Shown piece by piece: positions 29,626 to 43,287 of a stretch of DNA of 64,000 nt; the first letter of the stretch is position 1, and the number at the start of each line of letters is the position of its first letter. The DNA comes from Bartonella senegalensis OS02. GTDB lineage: Bacteria > Pseudomonadota > Alphaproteobacteria > Rhizobiales > Rhizobiaceae. A program made the position numbers and the translations under genes. The stretch spans positions 600,072-664,071 of the forward strand of contig NZ_HE997540.1 of NCBI RefSeq assembly GCF_000312545.1, written 5' to 3'. Under the pieces are notes generated by a model that did not search any database, was not told the origin of the DNA, and worked only from the letters and a program-made list of their open reading frames with translations.

Positions 29626-32600
29626 ATGGCGTCTATACTCTCTTTCATGAAGTACTTTTTTTCCCGAAAAACCATAAGCTACCGTCTTACTGAAAGCAAT
29701 TCTCCTCTTCGATCAACTTACAAATCGCAGGACGAACTCTATACATTAGGTTCTACTGTAGCCTCTGGTGAGACACTTTTAATCCCTGAATATGAAGAAA
29801 GTAAAAGTTTTCATAAGCGTTTGAGTGAAAATGCCAAATTTATTCTCCATGCCTTTCATAACAGTGATATTGCTGCCCAAAATGATGAAACTCTTGCACC
29901 ATCTGCTCAATGGCTCATTGATAATCATTATACCATTGACAAAACCATACAACAGTTACGACGCAATTTGCCTAAATCCTTTATTAAACAAATGCCTCTT
30001 TATCAACAAAAGGCAGGAATGCCTCGTATTTTTGCTTTGGCATGGCTTTATATTGAGCATACAGATAGCAGATTTTCACAAGAAACACTAACAGCTACCA
30101 TCAATGGATTTCAAAAAGTTTGTGCCCTCACAATTGGTGAATTATGGGCACTCCCTTCTGTCATACAAATGCTCTTAATTGAAAATGTTCGTCGTCTTTC
30201 ATTGCGTATTGAACAAGCAAGGCATATGCGTCATCTCGCTTATCAAGTTGCTGATAAAATTTCTTTTACGAAAAATGAACCAAAATTACGCGCTCTTTTG
30301 ACTCTTTATGCAACATTCGCCACTGATTCAACCTTTGCAGCTCATTTATTCTATCGGCTACGAAGTGCACCTGTCGATGCAACAACAGCATTAACTTGGC
30401 TTGAAAAGCAATTACAGAACCAAGGTAGTAGCCTAGAAATTGTAACAGCCAATGAACATACCCACCAAGCAGCAGATGGCGTAACCATGGGCAATATTAT
30501 TCGTTCTCTTAAAGCCATTGATGGTGTTGAGTGGACAGCATGGTTTGAAACTGTCAGTACTGTAGACTCCATTTTGCGTGAAAAGAGTGATTTTTCCGAA
30601 ATTGATCCTCACTCACGTAATATTTATCGACAAGTCATCGAAAAAATTGCACGCTTTTCGCCTTTTAGTGAGCCAGAAATTGCACGTAAAGCTATCAAAA
30701 TGGTGCACTCTTCCTCCAAAAACACCTCTCATCATAACAATTCCTCTGTTGGATGGTATTTGATCGATGATGGGCGTTATGCCTTTGAAAAAGTTTGTGG
30801 CTATACTCCACCTCTGCGTATCAAGTGGCGAGAATATTTCTGTAGCGCAAAGATAAGAACCTTGGCAATTCCTGTCTCTCTTTTAATGCTTGCTTTTTTG
30901 CTTGCGATCTACGTTCTCTTACAAACATCCGGCATAGCTCCATGGATGCCCTTTTTCTTTACTATATTAGCGCTTTTTCCTGCTATGGATACTGCTTTTG
31001 CCTTTTTCAACACTGTTGTTTCGTGGTTTATCCCTTCAAAACAATTGATTGGTTATGAATATAAAAAGGGTATTCCAAAACATGCACGTACAATAGTTGT
31101 CGTGCCTACTCTCATGACGTCACGCGATTATATTGACGAGCAAATACATAATCTTGAAGTTCATTATCTCTCCAACCCAAAAGGTGCCATTCATTTTGCC
31201 CTCCTTACAGACTGGGTAGATGCTCCCTTCGAACAAACACAAGACGATCTTGACTTGTTGCATTATGCGCAAAAAAATATTGATGAACTCAATCGCCGTT
31301 ATCACCGTGATGATTTTTCACTCTTTTTCCTTTTACATCGCCGACGCCTTTATAACCCTAGTGAAAAATGCTGGATGGGATGGGAACGCAAACGTGGTAA
31401 ACTTCATGAACTCAATCTGTTATTAAGAGGCGATCAAAACACCAGCTTTTACCCCCCAAGTCCAAATCTTCCCATGGATTGTCGTTTTGTAATGACATTG
31501 GATTCAGATACACGCCTTACCCCTGAAAGTGTTACAAAACTTGTTGGAAAGCTTAACCATCCACTTAATCAGCCGATTTTCGACCCAGAAAATGAGAAAG
31601 TTGTAAGAGGCTATAGCATTTTGCAACCCCGTATTACATCGTCTCTTACAACAGGAAAAGAAACATCAATTTTGCAACGGGTGTTTTCGACCAATCGTGG
31701 TATTGATCCTTATGTCTTTGCTGTCTCTGATACCTATCAAGATCTTTTAGGAGAAGGAACTTTTATCGGCAAAGGACTTTATAACATTGATGCTTTTGAA
31801 AAAGCACTCAATGGAAAAATTAAAGAAAATACCGTTCTCAGTCATGATCTGTTGGAAGGAGGATATGCCCGTACTGCTTTAGTCAGTGATGTAGAAGTGA
31901 TTGAGGATTATCCAACAGCCTATAATATTGATGTTGCGCGCTATCATCGTTGGATTCGCGGTGATTGGCAACTCCTCCCTTATCTTTTCTCTCGTCATCA
32001 AATTAGTGCCATTACACGTTGGAAAGTGCAAGACAATCTTCGCCGTTCTCTTACACCACTTATGTGGTTGATCGCAGCAATTGCAGGATGGTCTTTTTTA
32101 CCGTTAAAGAGTGCAATCATTTGGCAAATATTCTTGCTGTTTAGCCTTTTTATCTCACAAATTTTAGGTGTATTACAAACGCTTGTTCCCTCCTATATTG
32201 ATTATTCTTTGCGTGGGCAACTCCAATCAATTATGAACAAAACTACCCTTACGGGTGCAAATATATTTCTTAAAACAGCATTTCTTGCCCATTCAGCTTA
32301 TTTTATGACTGATGCGATTATCCGCACGCTTTATCGCATGACGATTTCAAAAAAACACTTGCTTGAATGGAAAACCTCCGCCGCAACAAAATCAATCCCC
32401 AATAGTTTTGGCTTTTATGTCCTTACAATGTGCCCAGCAGCGTTTATTGGTATTCTTGCCATAGCATTGCCTCTCTTTTCTAAGACTTTTGCAAGCTTTA
32501 TTGCTTTGCCCTTTGGGCTGGCATGGTTTTTTTCGCCCTTAATTGCATGGTTTGTCAGTCAACCTTCAACGTTTCAAGATACTCTTAATGCATCCTCAGA

Positions 32601-35600
32601 GGATAAAAAAACACTACGATCCATTGCACGACGGACATGGCTTTATTATGCAACCTTTGTCAATGCACAAAGCAATTATTTGCCCCCTGATAATTTCCAA
32701 GAAGATCCTGAGCCTCTGGTTGCACAACGCACATCCCCTACGAATATTGGGCTTTACCTTCTCTCTGTGATTGCTGCACGTGATTTTGGTTGGATTAATT
32801 GTAAAGAAACCATTTTCCGCATTGAATGTACATTAAGCTCTCTTGCAAAAATGGAAAAATTCCGTGGGCATTTTTATAATTGGTATGCAACAGATACCCT
32901 TAAACCTCTCTTGCCTACTTATGTATCAACTGTTGATTCAGGAAATCTTGCTGGTCATTTGATGACACTTGCTTCAGCTTTAAGGGAATGGGCTGAAAAA
33001 CCTGATATTTTTCTTCAAAATCATCGAGAAGGCTTATCTGATGTTCATGCTATTCTTGCCGAAACTTTCAAAGAAATTCCCGATAATCAACCTATTTTAC
33101 GCCCTTTACGTCAACAAATCGAAGAGCGCATTGCCAATTTTGATCACTGTGTTAATGCTTTCGTAAAAAAACCAAACACCATCACTTCTCCCATTCCGCA
33201 TCTCTTACTTATCGCCCGTGATATTGTGCAATTGATAGATGAACTGAATCAAAAAATTCACACGACAGAATCCGCTCAAACACTCTCTTGGGCCAAATGC
33301 CTTGTAGAAACCTGTGAAGTTCATCATCACGATACCAGCAATGACTATAACACCAAACAACTCTGTACAAAATTAAACACTTTAGCCATAAAGACTCGGA
33401 AAATAGCCTTTGCTATGGAATTTGATTTCTTAGAGCATCCTGAACGGCATCTCTTGTCCATTGGATATAATGTTCAAGAAAATAAACTCGATGAAAATTG
33501 TTATGATCTTCTCGCCTCAGAAGCACGCCTCACAAGCTTTTTTGCCATCGCAAAAGGAGATATAAAATGTAAATATTGGTTTCATCTTGGGCGACTTCTT
33601 ACCCCAATCGGTTGGAAAGGAGCCCTCTTATCATGGTCTGGATCCATGTTTGAGTACCTCATGCCATCTCTTGTCATGCATGAACCTTTAGGGTCTCTCC
33701 TCGATCAAACCAATCGATTGATTATTCGTTATCAAATACAATACGCTCATAAACGAAAATTACCATGGGGTATTTCAGAAGCTGCATTTAACGCCCGTGA
33801 TCACTTAATGAATTACCAATATGCTCATTTTGGTGTTCCACACCTCGGACTGCAACGTGGACTCTCACGCAATGCTGTTATTGCCCCCTATGCTAGCCTT
33901 TTAGCAGCGCAGTATACACCTGCACAAGCTGTAAGCAATTTAAAACATCTGCGTGGGTTTGGAGCTTTAGGAACATACGGTTATTATGACTCTGTCGACT
34001 TCACTCCTTCACGCATAAAAACAGGAGAAAAATACGCCATTGTGCGCAATTATTATGCACACCATCATGGTATGTCCATTCTTGCTATTGATAATGTGAT
34101 TTTCCAAGGGCGGATGCGTGATCGCTTTCACCGTGATCCAGTCATTGAAGCAATACAATTGTTATTACAGGAAAGAGCACCACACCAAATTCCCATCATC
34201 CATACCAAAGTTGTTAACTCCGTGCGCAATAACTCTCGAGAATTTGATGACATTCCTTTGCGCATGATCACGAACCCACTGCTCAAACCACGCGCAACTT
34301 TGCTTTTATCTCATGGTTTTTATTCCGTAATGTTGACAGCCAATGGTTCCGGTTACAGCCGTTGGCACGATTATGGGATTACGCGCTTTATTCCTGATCC
34401 TACAGAAGATCAACAAGGCACTTTATTCTTCCTCCGTAATACGGATAATGGACGTTGGTGGTCTGTCACTGGTGAGCCAACACGTGTTGTTGAAGAAGAA
34501 GCTGTTAGCATTTTTACAGATGAAAAAGCTGAATATAGAAAAATGGTTGATGGTATTCAATCGACACTTGAATGTATTGTTACTTCTGAAGGGTGCGGTG
34601 AAGGCAGACGTATTCAACTTCTCAATACAACAAACAAAGACCGTCTTATTGAAGTGACTTCTTACGGTGAACTGGCACTCGCAACAATGGATGCGGACCA
34701 AGCTCATCCTGCTTTTTCACGCATGTTTATAGAAACAGAAATTGCTGAAGACGGAAAAACTATTTTTGCCAAAAGGCGCAAACGTTCCCCTCATGATCCT
34801 GAAATTCACGTTGCTCATTTTGTTACCAGTACAATGGATAACATCCAAGAAACAGAAGCTGAAACGGATCGCTCCCTGTTTATTGGTCGAGGACGCTCTC
34901 TTCACCAATCTGCTGCTTTTGATCAAAATGCCCGTTTTAGCAATAGTCAAGGTTTTGTTCTTGATCCAATAATTTCACTTCGATGCCGTATAAAAATTCC
35001 CGCACATGAAAAAGCAGAACTTATTTTTTGGACTTTTGCTGCCAATGCAAAAGAAACACTGCATAATCATATTAAACATTATCGACAACCCAATATGTTC
35101 CAACAGGAACTTTCAATGGCATGGACACGTTCACAAGTTTCACTGTATCAGAGCGGTATCCAGCTTAGAGAAGCGATGACTTATCAAAAATATGCAACTC
35201 CCCTTATCTATCCTGAGCGAACATGGCGTCTTCCTACAAAAAATTTAGCAAAAACTCTTGGTAAACAATCTGATCTTTGGCCTCTGTCCATTTCAGGAGA
35301 CCTTCCACTTTGTCTTCTCAGATTAAACAATGTAGGAGACATCAATGTTCTACAGGAACTACTTAAAGCGCACGAATATTGGCGTATACGTGGACTGCTC
35401 GTTGATCTTGTTATTCTCAACGAGCAAGCTTTTTCCTATATACAAGATACACAACGCACTATTGAATGGGTGTGCGAATCTTACCGTCATCATATTCACG
35501 AAACTGATGAACACAACCATATTTTCACGCTTCAACGTGATCAAATGAACGAACAAAGTTTTAAGACGCTCCTTGCCTCTGCACGCATCATCCTTCATGC

Positions 35601-38187
35601 TCAAAATGGCTCTTTATCTGAACAGATCAAACGACTTAATGAGAATGATTTTGATCTCGTAACACGGAATAGTCATCGGGAATCTCATGATAAATTAAAC
35701 GACAAAAGAAGACAAACAACACCAAATGAACAAAGCCACTTTGCTTCCATTGTTCTTATCAGTCAACAAAAATCATCCGCTCTTCCCATTAATGGAGAAG
35801 ATTTACAGTATTGGAATGGTTATGGCGGTTTTAACCACCATAACAACTATGTGATACGTCTTCATGGACAAACCACCACACCACATCCATGGATTAATGT
35901 TATTGCAAACAAAAGCTTTGGTTTCCATATCTCTGCTGAAGGTGCACTCTTTACTTGGGCCAACAATAGCCGCGATTATCAATTAACCCCTTGGACAAAT
36001 GATCCGGTTTCTAACCGTCCAGGGGAAGCACTTTATATCGTTGATCGCCTATCTTTAAAACGGTTCTCACCAGTTTCTGCGGTAGAATGCAACGAAAGTG
36101 TTGTCTATGAAGCTTGCCATGGTTTTGGATTTTCAACCTTTAAATCCACACATTCAGAAATTGCCTTAGAACTGACCCATACACTCGATCAAGAAAAACC
36201 TGTTCGTCTTTCACGTCTCATCCTAAAAAATGAAGGAAAAAAAACACGCAGTTTACGCCTTTATAATTATGTTGAATGGGTTTTTGGTAATGTCCGCACA
36301 AAATATGCACCTTTCATAATCGCCTCTTATGATCCCATACGTGGTACACATTTTATTCAAAATCCCTATCACCTGGAAAAATCTCAACATGTGGCATTTT
36401 TATCAGCATCGGAAATGCCAACCAGCACCACCACTGATCGGAACGAATTTATCGGTTTAACAGGAACAGTGACACATCCACACGCGATCCGCAAAGCTGA
36501 TGCGCTTTCCAATAAAATTGAAGCAGGATGTGATCCTTGTTCAGCATTCGCCTATGATATTGATCTTCTACCAGGGCAAACAAAAGAAATCATTTTCTAT
36601 CTTGGCAGTACTGAAAATAGGCAAGAAGCGGAAAATTTACTCGATCAAGTCCGTGCAAGTGATTTTGAAATTCTCCTCACACAACAAAAACAGCAATGGG
36701 ATGATTTTGTTTCTCCACTGCAAGTCAAAACACCTGATCCCTCTTTTGATATTATGGTCAATCATTGGCTCCCTTATCAAATCTACGCATGTCGCATGAT
36801 GGCACGCACAGCTTTTTATCAAGCCAGTGGTGCATTTGGCTTCCGTGACCAGTTACAAGACAGCCTATCTTTATTATTACTGGAACCACAACTGGCACGT
36901 GAACATTTGTTAAATGCCGCAGCCCATCAATTTCTCGAAGGTGATGTACAACATTGGTGGTTGCCTGATACCAATGCTGGTGTTCGCACGCATATTTCCG
37001 ATGACATTGTCTGGCTCGCTTATGCAACAGCTCTTTATGTTAATACTACCGGCGACTACGAATTGCTTGATACGCCAATTGCTTTTATGGAAGGAGATAC
37101 TCTTACTGTAGAACAACACGATGCTTATTTTAGACCCACGCAATCCTCGAAAGCCACAACACTATATGAACATTGTGCTTTGGCTTTAGATCTTGCTATC
37201 AAGCGCTGTGGGCAACATGGACTTCCCCTTATTCTAGGAGGTGATTGGAATGATGGCATGAATTTAGTAGGTATGCAAGGAAAAGGTGAAAGTATTTGGT
37301 TAGGATGGTTTCTTGGCACTACACTACAGGCATTTATCCCCCTTGCTCAAAAATATCGTGACAAAACCCATGTGAAAAAATGGAATGCATATCTTAATCG
37401 TTTGAAAAAATCCCTCGAAGAAAATGGTTGGGATGGTGCTTGGTATCGACGTGGTTATTTTGATGATGGAACGCCTCTTGGCTCTAAAATCAATGATGAA
37501 TGTAAAATTGATGCCATTGCTCAATCTTGGGCTGTTATTTCTCAAATGGCTTCGCCTGAGCGCCAAAAGCAAGCTATGTCCTCAATGCTTGAGCATTTGT
37601 ATGATGAAAAAAGCGGTCTTCTACGTCTTTTCTGGCCGCCTTTTGATAAAACACCTCTCGAACCAGGTTATATAAAAGGCTATCCCCCAGGCATTCGAGA
37701 AAATGGTGGTCAATATACGCACGGTGCTATTTGGAGCATTCTAGCGCTTGCTGAAATGAATGAAAATGATAAAGCTTATGCTTTATTTTCTATGATCAAT
37801 CCCATTACTCATGGAAAAAATCCTGAAATTTATCGTGTTGAACCTTATGTGATGGCCGCAGACATCTATGCTGTTGAACCACGTCGTGGACAAGGCGGTT
37901 GGACATGGTATACAGGCTCCGCTGGTTGGTTCTACCGCGCCGCAATACAAGCTATTTTGGGGATTAATCGTCAAGCTGAACAATTATTTTTACATCCACA
38001 TTTGCCTTCCTCATGGCCCGAATATGAAGCAAAAATGAAATTTCATGACGCTGTTTATACCATTAAAGTGAAATGGGGCAGCACAAACATGCTCTCTATC
38101 GATGGAAGAGAAGATTCAAATATTTATAGGGGCATAAAATTAGAAAAAACAGGTAAACATGAAATTATATGCACTCTTAAATCTTAG
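29626..38187 (+). CDS. cgs: Cyclic beta-1,2-glucan synthase (NdvB/ChvB/Cgs)
   Basis: This 2853-residue inner-membrane enzyme matches the length of Brucella and Rhizobium homologues. Membrane segments lie near 409-470, 810-860 and 930-980. The cytoplasmic GT84 domain between them carries VVVPTLM and the MTLDSDTRL aspartates near 625, for initiation and elongation from UDP-glucose. A glycoamylase-like domain has [11 protein letters not shown] near 1477, and the C-terminal GH94 phosphorylase domain has GGDWNDGMN near 2538, for chain-length control. The product is a periplasmic cyclic glucan used in osmoadaptation and host interaction. The frame is intact. A second ATG at 29647 is possible. Confidence 0.97.
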   Translation: MASILSFMKYFFSRKTISYRLTESNSPLRSTYKSQDELYTLGSTVASGETLLIPEYEESKSFHKRLSENAKFILHAFHNSDIAAQNDETLAPSAQWLIDNHYTIDKTIQQLRRNLPKSFIKQMPLYQQKAGMPRIFALAWLYIEHTDSRFSQETLTATINGFQKVCALTIGELWALPSVIQMLLIENVRRLSLRIEQARHMRHLAYQVADKISFTKNEPKLRALLTLYATFATDSTFAAHLFYRLRSAPVDATTALTWLEKQLQNQGSSLEIVTANEHTHQAADGVTMGNIIRSLKAIDGVEWTAWFETVSTVDSILREKSDFSEIDPHSRNIYRQVIEKIARFSPFSEPEIARKAIKMVHSSSKNTSHHNNSSVGWYLIDDGRYAFEKVCGYTPPLRIKWREYFCSAKIRTLAIPVSLLMLAFLLAIYVLLQTSGIAPWMPFFFTILALFPAMDTAFAFFNTVVSWFIPSKQLIGYEYKKGIPKHARTIVVVPTLMTSRDYIDEQIHNLEVHYLSNPKGAIHFALLTDWVDAPFEQTQDDLDLLHYAQKNIDELNRRYHRDDFSLFFLLHRRRLYNPSEKCWMGWERKRGKLHELNLLLRGDQNTSFYPPSPNLPMDCRFVMTLDSDTRLTPESVTKLVGKLNHPLNQPIFDPENEKVVRGYSILQPRITSSLTTGKETSILQRVFSTNRGIDPYVFAVSDTYQDLLGEGTFIGKGLYNIDAFEKALNGKIKENTVLSHDLLEGGYARTALVSDVEVIEDYPTAYNIDVARYHRWIRGDWQLLPYLFSRHQISAITRWKVQDNLRRSLTPLMWLIAAIAGWSFLPLKSAIIWQIFLLFSLFISQILGVLQTLVPSYIDYSLRGQLQSIMNKTTLTGANIFLKTAFLAHSAYFMTDAIIRTLYRMTISKKHLLEWKTSAATKSIPNSFGFYVLTMCPAAFIGILAIALPLFSKTFASFIALPFGLAWFFSPLIAWFVSQPSTFQDTLNASSEDKKTLRSIARRTWLYYATFVNAQSNYLPPDNFQEDPEPLVAQRTSPTNIGLYLLSVIAARDFGWINCKETIFRIECTLSSLAKMEKFRGHFYNWYATDTLKPLLPTYVSTVDSGNLAGHLMTLASALREWAEKPDIFLQNHREGLSDVHAILAETFKEIPDNQPILRPLRQQIEERIANFDHCVNAFVKKPNTITSPIPHLLLIARDIVQLIDELNQKIHTTESAQTLSWAKCLVETCEVHHHDTSNDYNTKQLCTKLNTLAIKTRKIAFAMEFDFLEHPERHLLSIGYNVQENKLDENCYDLLASEARLTSFFAIAKGDIKCKYWFHLGRLLTPIGWKGALLSWSGSMFEYLMPSLVMHEPLGSLLDQTNRLIIRYQIQYAHKRKLPWGISEAAFNARDHLMNYQYAHFGVPHLGLQRGLSRNAVIAPYASLLAAQYTPAQAVSNLKHLRGFGALGTYGYYDSVDFTPSRIKTGEKYAIVRNYYAHHHGMSILAIDNVIFQGRMRDRFHRDPVIEAIQLLLQERAPHQIPIIHTKVVNSVRNNSREFDDIPLRMITNPLLKPRATLLLSHGFYSVMLTANGSGYSRWHDYGITRFIPDPTEDQQGTLFFLRNTDNGRWWSVTGEPTRVVEEEAVSIFTDEKAEYRKMVDGIQSTLECIVTSEGCGEGRRIQLLNTTNKDRLIEVTSYGELALATMDADQAHPAFSRMFIETEIAEDGKTIFAKRRKRSPHDPEIHVAHFVTSTMDNIQETEAETDRSLFIGRGRSLHQSAAFDQNARFSNSQGFVLDPIISLRCRIKIPAHEKAELIFWTFAANAKETLHNHIKHYRQPNMFQQELSMAWTRSQVSLYQSGIQLREAMTYQKYATPLIYPERTWRLPTKNLAKTLGKQSDLWPLSISGDLPLCLLRLNNVGDINVLQELLKAHEYWRIRGLLVDLVILNEQAFSYIQDTQRTIEWVCESYRHHIHETDEHNHIFTLQRDQMNEQSFKTLLASARIILHAQNGSLSEQIKRLNENDFDLVTRNSHRESHDKLNDKRRQTTPNEQSHFASIVLISQQKSSALPINGEDLQYWNGYGGFNHHNNYVIRLHGQTTTPHPWINVIANKSFGFHISAEGALFTWANNSRDYQLTPWTNDPVSNRPGEALYIVDRLSLKRFSPVSAVECNESVVYEACHGFGFSTFKSTHSEIALELTHTLDQEKPVRLSRLILKNEGKKTRSLRLYNYVEWVFGNVRTKYAPFIIASYDPIRGTHFIQNPYHLEKSQHVAFLSASEMPTSTTTDRNEFIGLTGTVTHPHAIRKADALSNKIEAGCDPCSAFAYDIDLLPGQTKEIIFYLGSTENRQEAENLLDQVRASDFEILLTQQKQQWDDFVSPLQVKTPDPSFDIMVNHWLPYQIYACRMMARTAFYQASGAFGFRDQLQDSLSLLLLEPQLAREHLLNAAAHQFLEGDVQHWWLPDTNAGVRTHISDDIVWLAYATALYVNTTGDYELLDTPIAFMEGDTLTVEQHDAYFRPTQSSKATTLYEHCALALDLAIKRCGQHGLPLILGGDWNDGMNLVGMQGKGESIWLGWFLGTTLQAFIPLAQKYRDKTHVKKWNAYLNRLKKSLEENGWDGAWYRRGYFDDGTPLGSKINDECKIDAIAQSWAVISQMASPERQKQAMSSMLEHLYDEKSGLLRLFWPPFDKTPLEPGYIKGYPPGIRENGGQYTHGAIWSILALAEMNENDKAYALFSMINPITHGKNPEIYRVEPYVMAADIYAVEPRRGQGGWTWYTGSAGWFYRAAIQAILGINRQAEQLFLHPHLPSSWPEYEAKMKFHDAVYTIKVKWGSTNMLSIDGREDSNIYRGIKLEKTGKHEIICTLKS

Positions 38188-38330
38188 AAATGAAAAAGAT
38201 AACAAGCTTTTTTACTCTTGCTCAAAACCTTAGAGTTGTTATAGTTCTTGCCGTCCCTATATTGATGGTGTTGGTGCACAATTTTAGCTTCTACAAATTT
38301 AGATTCTACAAAACTGAAAGAAAAAGGGTT

Positions 38331-39635
38331 ATGAATCATCCAGACATTGCAAGGCGTGTTTACAATCATACCTGGAAACTTGACCCCATTATTCGTTCAC
38401 TGCTCGATACCGATTTTTATAAACTTCTTATGGTACAGATGATTTGGGGACTCTATCCCAATGTAAAGGTTACTTTCTCCCTCATCAACCGCAACAAAAC
38501 AATACGTCTTGCTGATGATATTGATGAGATGGAATTGCGGGCACAACTTGATCATGCCCTTAGTTTACGCTTTACAAAAAAAGAAATGATCTGGCTTGCT
38601 GGTAATACATTTTATGGACGTAAACAAATTTTCGAACCAGATTTTCTTCAGTGGCTCGAGAATTTTCAACTTCCAGAATATGAACTCACACGTAAAGATG
38701 GCCAATATATCCTTCATTTCCATGGTCCCTGGACCCATAGCTCCATGTGGGAAATCCCCGCCCTTACTATTATCAGTGAATTACGTTCACGTGCTGCTAT
38801 GAAAAACCTAGATCGTTTCACTCTTGATGTCCTTTATGCGCGTGCTAAAGCAAAAATGTGGAGTAAAGTCGAAAGACTCAAAAAATTGCCTAATATTAAA
38901 ATATCTGACTTTGGGACAAGACGTCGTCATTCTTTTTTATGGCAACGTTGGTGTGTTGAAGCGTTAAAAGAAGGGATTGGCGATTCTTTTACTGGAACCT
39001 CTAATGTCCTTCTCGCCATGGATACAGATTTAGAAGCTCTTGGTACCAATGCACATGAGTTGCCGATGGTCATTGCTGCTCTCAGCAACAACGATGATGA
39101 TTTACACAGAGCACCTTATCAAGTCTTGCAGGATTGGAATCGTTATTATGGTGGAAATCTTCTCATTGTTTTACCAGACACCTTCGGTACAGAAGCGTTT
39201 TTACGTAATGCACCAGATTGGGTAGCTGATTGGACAGGTTTCAGACCTGACAGCGCTCCCCCTCTTGAAGGCGGAGAGCGCATTATTCAATGGTGGAGAG
39301 AAAAAGGAAAAGACCCACGTGAAAAATTATTGATTTTCTCCGATGCACTAGACATAGAAACCATTGAAAAGACCTATCATCACTTTTATGGTAAAGTGCG
39401 TATGAGTTTTGGATGGGGAACAGATCTTACCAATGATTTTGCAGGCTGTTCGCCCCAAGAAATTGCAACTTTTGATGCCCTTTCCCTTGTTTGTAAAGTC
39501 ACCCATGCCAACGGTCGACCAACCGTAAAACTTTCAGATAATCCTGAAAAAGCTACCGGTGATCTGCAAGCAATACAACGTTATCTCAATTTTTTTGGTA
39601 ATGAAAACCGTATTGCTAGACCGATTAAAACATAA
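38331..39635 (+). CDS. pncB: Nicotinate phosphoribosyltransferase
   Basis: This 434-residue enzyme makes nicotinate mononucleotide from nicotinate and PRPP in the NAD salvage pathway. Conserved pieces are [37 protein letters not shown] and [12 protein letters not shown] with the histidine that is phosphorylated, and ISF-like [10 protein letters not shown] further on. The start [19 protein letters not shown] is chosen because it begins the family alignment and follows GAAAGAAAAAGGG. An extension to 38190 would add 47 atypical residues. It lies 143 bases after cgs. Confidence 0.95.
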   Translation: MNHPDIARRVYNHTWKLDPIIRSLLDTDFYKLLMVQMIWGLYPNVKVTFSLINRNKTIRLADDIDEMELRAQLDHALSLRFTKKEMIWLAGNTFYGRKQIFEPDFLQWLENFQLPEYELTRKDGQYILHFHGPWTHSSMWEIPALTIISELRSRAAMKNLDRFTLDVLYARAKAKMWSKVERLKKLPNIKISDFGTRRRHSFLWQRWCVEALKEGIGDSFTGTSNVLLAMDTDLEALGTNAHELPMVIAALSNNDDDLHRAPYQVLQDWNRYYGGNLLIVLPDTFGTEAFLRNAPDWVADWTGFRPDSAPPLEGGERIIQWWREKGKDPREKLLIFSDALDIETIEKTYHHFYGKVRMSFGWGTDLTNDFAGCSPQEIATFDALSLVCKVTHANGRPTVKLSDNPEKATGDLQAIQRYLNFFGNENRIARPIKT

Positions 39636-40741
39636 TAATGTTTTTTTAGTTTAGTATTTTTTCTTTATGCGTATTTTTAAAAATAAGGATAGAGATTCTT
39701 TACAATACAGTAAAAAGGAAATATCCAGTTTACGATGCTTTTTGCAATGAAAGCAAAGAGTTTATTCTATCATCATCGAAAACAAGCATACCATTCTGCA
39801 ATGTGCTGCTCATCTGCAAATTTTCTGCGATTATTTGCTCCCAAAGTCATCCGTCCTTGAATCGTATAGTGCAAGCCATTGGATATCACTATCTTCACTT
39901 CTACACGTTAGAAAACCGGAACTATATTATATTTTTCAACTTCTCATGTTGTGCTACTCTTACGTTGGAACGATTTATAAAAGGCATATTGATCACTCTT
40001 TTCCTCAACGATTTTTATCTACACGACTATTCCATTTATGACGTGCAAATGAACAATTTTTTGATTCATGATCAGAGGATTTGGAATGAAAAAATCTTAT
40101 TGTATTCGAGGGACTCTCATAAAAGCTGCAAAATAAGACCTGTCTTTATCAATCAACCGCTTACCTTGAAAAGGATGATCATATAACAATTGCATCACAA
40201 CTTAAAGCACTCTTTTGACCAATAAATGATAAAGGAGCAATTTGTTTTCATAAAGAGTATCTTTGCCAACTTTTTTCTCTATTCATTTTTTGCATTCTCT
40301 TAAATCTTGCTGTGCAAAGACATTCAAAATTCTTGTAAATCTATAAACAATTTCACGGTTCAATAAGTCAAAAGATTGCATTGTAAAGCCATTTTGGTAA
40401 GAAGCTAGTCTCTCTTCACCAGTTCCACTATTTTTATGCTCTCAAGCATATAATCAGTAACCTTTTCTTCTCTATCTAAATGAGAATTTTGCCGTCGACA
40501 GAAGGTAACAACGCCGCTGATGTCACTAATTTTTAACGATATCTAAAAATGTTCTGTTCTGATCACTGCAAAATTTACAAAAGATATTCCCAAATTCAGC
40601 TTATAGGTATTTTATCAATTTATAGGCACTTTAAATATAGGTGATCTCTGAAATTTAGTGGACTAAACTCTCTCTCAAGAGTGTTAGCAAACCTGCAAAA
40701 TTAAAAGAGATCTTGATTTACAAAAGCTTTTATTTTTCTCT
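39636..40741. other. Gene-poor region between pncB and the DUF454 gene
   Basis: About 1.1 kb without an intact gene. Bases 40124-40218 (+) read KLQNKTCLYQSTAYLEKDDH then ITIASQLKALF and stop, composed like the end of a real protein; upstream frames are broken. This is probably a decayed gene of unknown family. Confidence 0.4.
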
Positions 40742-41128
40742 CTATGAAGATGGACGTGTCACAATATAAATGGCAATTAATAGCAAAATAGTAGCAACTA
40801 ATAAAGCAAACCATAAAGCAGGGTGTATCATCACCAAAAATGACAAAAAGCCACCAGCCATACTCACCACTGCAAAAATTTTAATAAATGTTGAGATAGC
40901 CCTTTTTTCTTCCCATTGCTTAATAGGTGGACCGAAAACACGGTGATTATTCAGCCAATGATGAAAACGTGGTGATGAACGCGCAAAACACCATGAAGCA
41001 ATTAATAAAAAAGGCACCGTTGGCATAATAGGTAATACTATACCTATAACACCCAATATAATCATTACCCACCCTACTATAGAAGTGCAAATACGCAAAG
41101 GGTGAGACATCTTAAAATCTTTTTTCAT
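40742..41128 (-). CDS. YbaN-like DUF454 inner-membrane protein
   Basis: This 128-residue protein has a first hydrophobic hairpin with the family signature GVIGIVLPIMPTVPFLLIAS, then WCFARSSPRFHHWL and a VFGPPIKQWEE segment. Two more membrane helices lie at about 78-120. DUF454/YbaN proteins are small inner-membrane proteins of unknown role. MSHPLR six residues in is an alternative start. It stands alone between gene-poor stretches. Confidence 0.9.
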   Translation of the reverse strand: MKKDFKMSHPLRICTSIVGWVMIILGVIGIVLPIMPTVPFLLIASWCFARSSPRFHHWLNNHRVFGPPIKQWEEKRAISTFIKIFAVVSMAGGFLSFLVMIHPALWFALLVATILLLIAIYIVTRPSS

Positions 41129-41324
41129 CCTCTAGCGCTATTTTCCTCTATAAAAAACTATTAGATATTCTTCTGCTTTTCACATGCTTTAGCCCAAAAC
41201 CACTCCTACCACTTCATTTTAAGAGTATTTCCCGTGGTAAATTTTTGTAAAAAACAGAATAGTTTACGCTATATGATGATCATTTCAAATTTTTCAAGCA
41301 ACCAAAAAAATTTAAATTCTAAAA

Positions 41325-41358
41325 TAAAAAAAGGCTGCAGAATAAATCAATGCAGCCT
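41325..41358 (-). terminator. Terminator of the metal-transport operon
   Basis: On the minus strand AGGCTGCA, an 11-base loop and TGCAGCCT run into TTTTTTT, about 160 bases after the last permease gene. Confidence 0.8.
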
Positions 41359-41518
41359 CTTAATTACGAATGCAGTTTTTTGGGGGGGGAGAATACACAC
41401 TGCATTCATCCGCTAGATATTAGGAGGAAAATAACCTAGCAGCCCATTCTCTATTTAAAACCAGTATGAGAGACAATACATAAAAATGCATGGCTGATAT
41501 GCATAAGTTTTGGCAAGC

Positions 41519-42424
41519 TCAAATTTCTTGAATCGTGACTCGACGAGAAAAAATCCACAGGAAAATAGCAATAAAAATCAGTGTTAAAATCAACACAATC
41601 GTAGAGGCAGAATCAGAACCAATAAATAAGCTTAGATAAATTCCTAAAAAACCAGAAAGACCTGCAACAAGTATAGCAATCACCAACATCAAAGAAAACC
41701 GCTTCGTGATAAGATAAGCAATTGCTCCCGGCGCTATTAATAAAGAAATAACAAGAACAATTCCAACAGCCTTCAAAGCTGCAACAATGGTGAGAGAAAT
41801 CATTGTTAAAAGAGTATAGTGGAGTAGTGCTATTCTCAATCCCATTGCACGACCTTGAACGGAATCAAAAATATACAGCATAAAATCACGCCATTTTGCT
41901 CCTAGAATAAAGGTGACAACAGCAGAAATGATCGCCGTCTGTGTAATATCAAGCCAGTTAACACCCAAGAGATTACCAAATAGGATATGGTTTAAATCTA
42001 AGCTACTATAAATAGCCGTTGCCAAAACCAGCCCCAAACCAAACATTGATGAAAAAACAACACCCATCACTGTATCGTGTTTGATACGGCTATTGCTTCC
42101 TAAAAAACCTGTTGCAAGTGCACAAACCATACCTGCAACAAAAGCACCGCAAGTAATCAAAGCCATTGTAATATTCTCTGGACGCATATGCTGAAACCAA
42201 GCAAATGGCAGAGAGGTCAAAAGTGCTATCACCCACGGCGTTGTCATATAACCAACAACAACACCAGGAAAAACTGCATGGGAAATTGCATCGCCTAAAA
42301 GCGCCCATCCTTTTAAAATAAGAAAACAGGAAAGCATCGCCATTGGAACAGAAAGGATCATGACGATAAGCATGCCTTTCAACATAAAAGAAAACTGAAA
42401 AGGAAGGAGTAATTGATCAATCAT
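41519..42424 (-). CDS. yfeD: Manganese/iron ABC transporter permease (SitD/YfeD type)
   Basis: This 301-residue membrane protein has about eight hydrophobic helices and the ABC-3 family signature (GWALLGDAISHAVFPGVVVG near the N-terminus, VISLLIAPGAIAYL near 230). It forms the transmembrane channel together with the neighbouring paralogous permease. The start overlaps the stop of that gene by four bases. It is the last gene of the four-gene operon. The true substrate, Mn(II), Fe(II) or Zn(II), cannot be read from the sequence; YfeD/SitD is preferred over ZnuB because two permease genes are present. Confidence 0.92.
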   Translation of the reverse strand: MIDQLLLPFQFSFMLKGMLIVMILSVPMAMLSCFLILKGWALLGDAISHAVFPGVVVGYMTTPWVIALLTSLPFAWFQHMRPENITMALITCGAFVAGMVCALATGFLGSNSRIKHDTVMGVVFSSMFGLGLVLATAIYSSLDLNHILFGNLLGVNWLDITQTAIISAVVTFILGAKWRDFMLYIFDSVQGRAMGLRIALLHYTLLTMISLTIVAALKAVGIVLVISLLIAPGAIAYLITKRFSLMLVIAILVAGLSGFLGIYLSLFIGSDSASTIVLILTLIFIAIFLWIFSRRVTIQEI

Positions 42425-43287
42425 GATAACATCAAACCTTTTTTTGCCGCATTTATACGTAACCGTGCAGCGATAAACCCATGTTTAGGAGCAAAAATAA
42501 AAGCTAAAATAAACAGGAATGCTTGAAAAAGCACAACAACACCACCGGTTTGCGCATTCAAAAAATAACTCACATAAACACCTAATACGCTTGTGAATGT
42601 CCCAATGATAACTGCAATAACCAAAACATTGACAAAACGGTCACTTAAAAGATAAGCTGTTGCCCCTGGCGTTACAACAAGACAAATGACCAAGAACGCT
42701 CCTACTGTTTGCATAGCAGCAACAGTACAAGCGGCAAGCAAGGTAAAAAAGAGAATCTTTAAAAACTTTACGTTCAGCCCAATAGCACGAGCGTACGTTT
42801 CATCAAACAAAGAAACAAGAAGATCTTTCCATTTCAAAAGCAATATAAGCAAAGAAAAAAAACCAATAAAAGCCAATTGTATAATATCTGACGAACTGAC
42901 TGCTAAAATATTCCCCAAAACGATTGTATCAATATTAACAGCCATCGGTTTTAATGATTTGAGAAACAACCCAAACGCAAAAAAAGAAGAAAAAATGAGA
43001 CCAATAATGGTATCTTCTTTCAGCTTTGTGCGATGGTTAAAAAAGAGCATCGCTGCCGCAGCGAGTCCACCAGAAAAAAAAGCTCCAAGCGAAAACGGTA
43101 ATCCTAAAAGATAAGCCCCTGCTACTCCAGGAACAATCGAATGAGAAAGCGCATCACCAATCAACGACCAACCTTTTAACATCAAAAAAGCAGAAAGAAA
43201 GGCACAAACACACCCAACTAACCCAGAAACCCACATCGCATTAACCATATATTGATAGCTCAACGGCTCAAGTAACCAAGACATCAT
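42421..43287 (-). CDS. yfeC: Manganese/iron ABC transporter permease (SitC/YfeC type)
   Basis: This 288-residue paralogue of the next gene has the ABC-3 signature GWSLIGDALSHSIVPGVAGAY and VICLVVTPGATAYLLSDR. It has about eight membrane helices. It overlaps both neighbours by four bases, so translation is coupled along the operon. It pairs with the other permease to make the channel that the ATPase drives. Confidence 0.92.
   Translation of the reverse strand: MMSWLLEPLSYQYMVNAMWVSGLVGCVCAFLSAFLMLKGWSLIGDALSHSIVPGVAGAYLLGLPFSLGAFFSGGLAAAAMLFFNHRTKLKEDTIIGLIFSSFFAFGLFLKSLKPMAVNIDTIVLGNILAVSSSDIIQLAFIGFFSLLILLLKWKDLLVSLFDETYARAIGLNVKFLKILFFTLLAACTVAAMQTVGAFLVICLVVTPGATAYLLSDRFVNVLVIAVIIGTFTSVLGVYVSYFLNAQTGGVVVLFQAFLFILAFIFAPKHGFIAARLRINAAKKGLMLS

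Noticed and set aside
38190-38330. N-terminal extension of pncB
   Set aside because: The 47 added residues do not fit the family, and a good start with purine-rich upstream sequence lies at 38331.
39803-40186. 127-codon plus-strand frame after pncB
   Set aside because: No convincing start, low-complexity hydrophobic and aromatic residues, and it runs out of frame with the better-looking remnant at 40124-40218.
41234-41416. 60-codon plus-strand frame near the metal-operon terminator
   Set aside because: It overlaps the terminator hairpin and a G8 run; no ribosome site.
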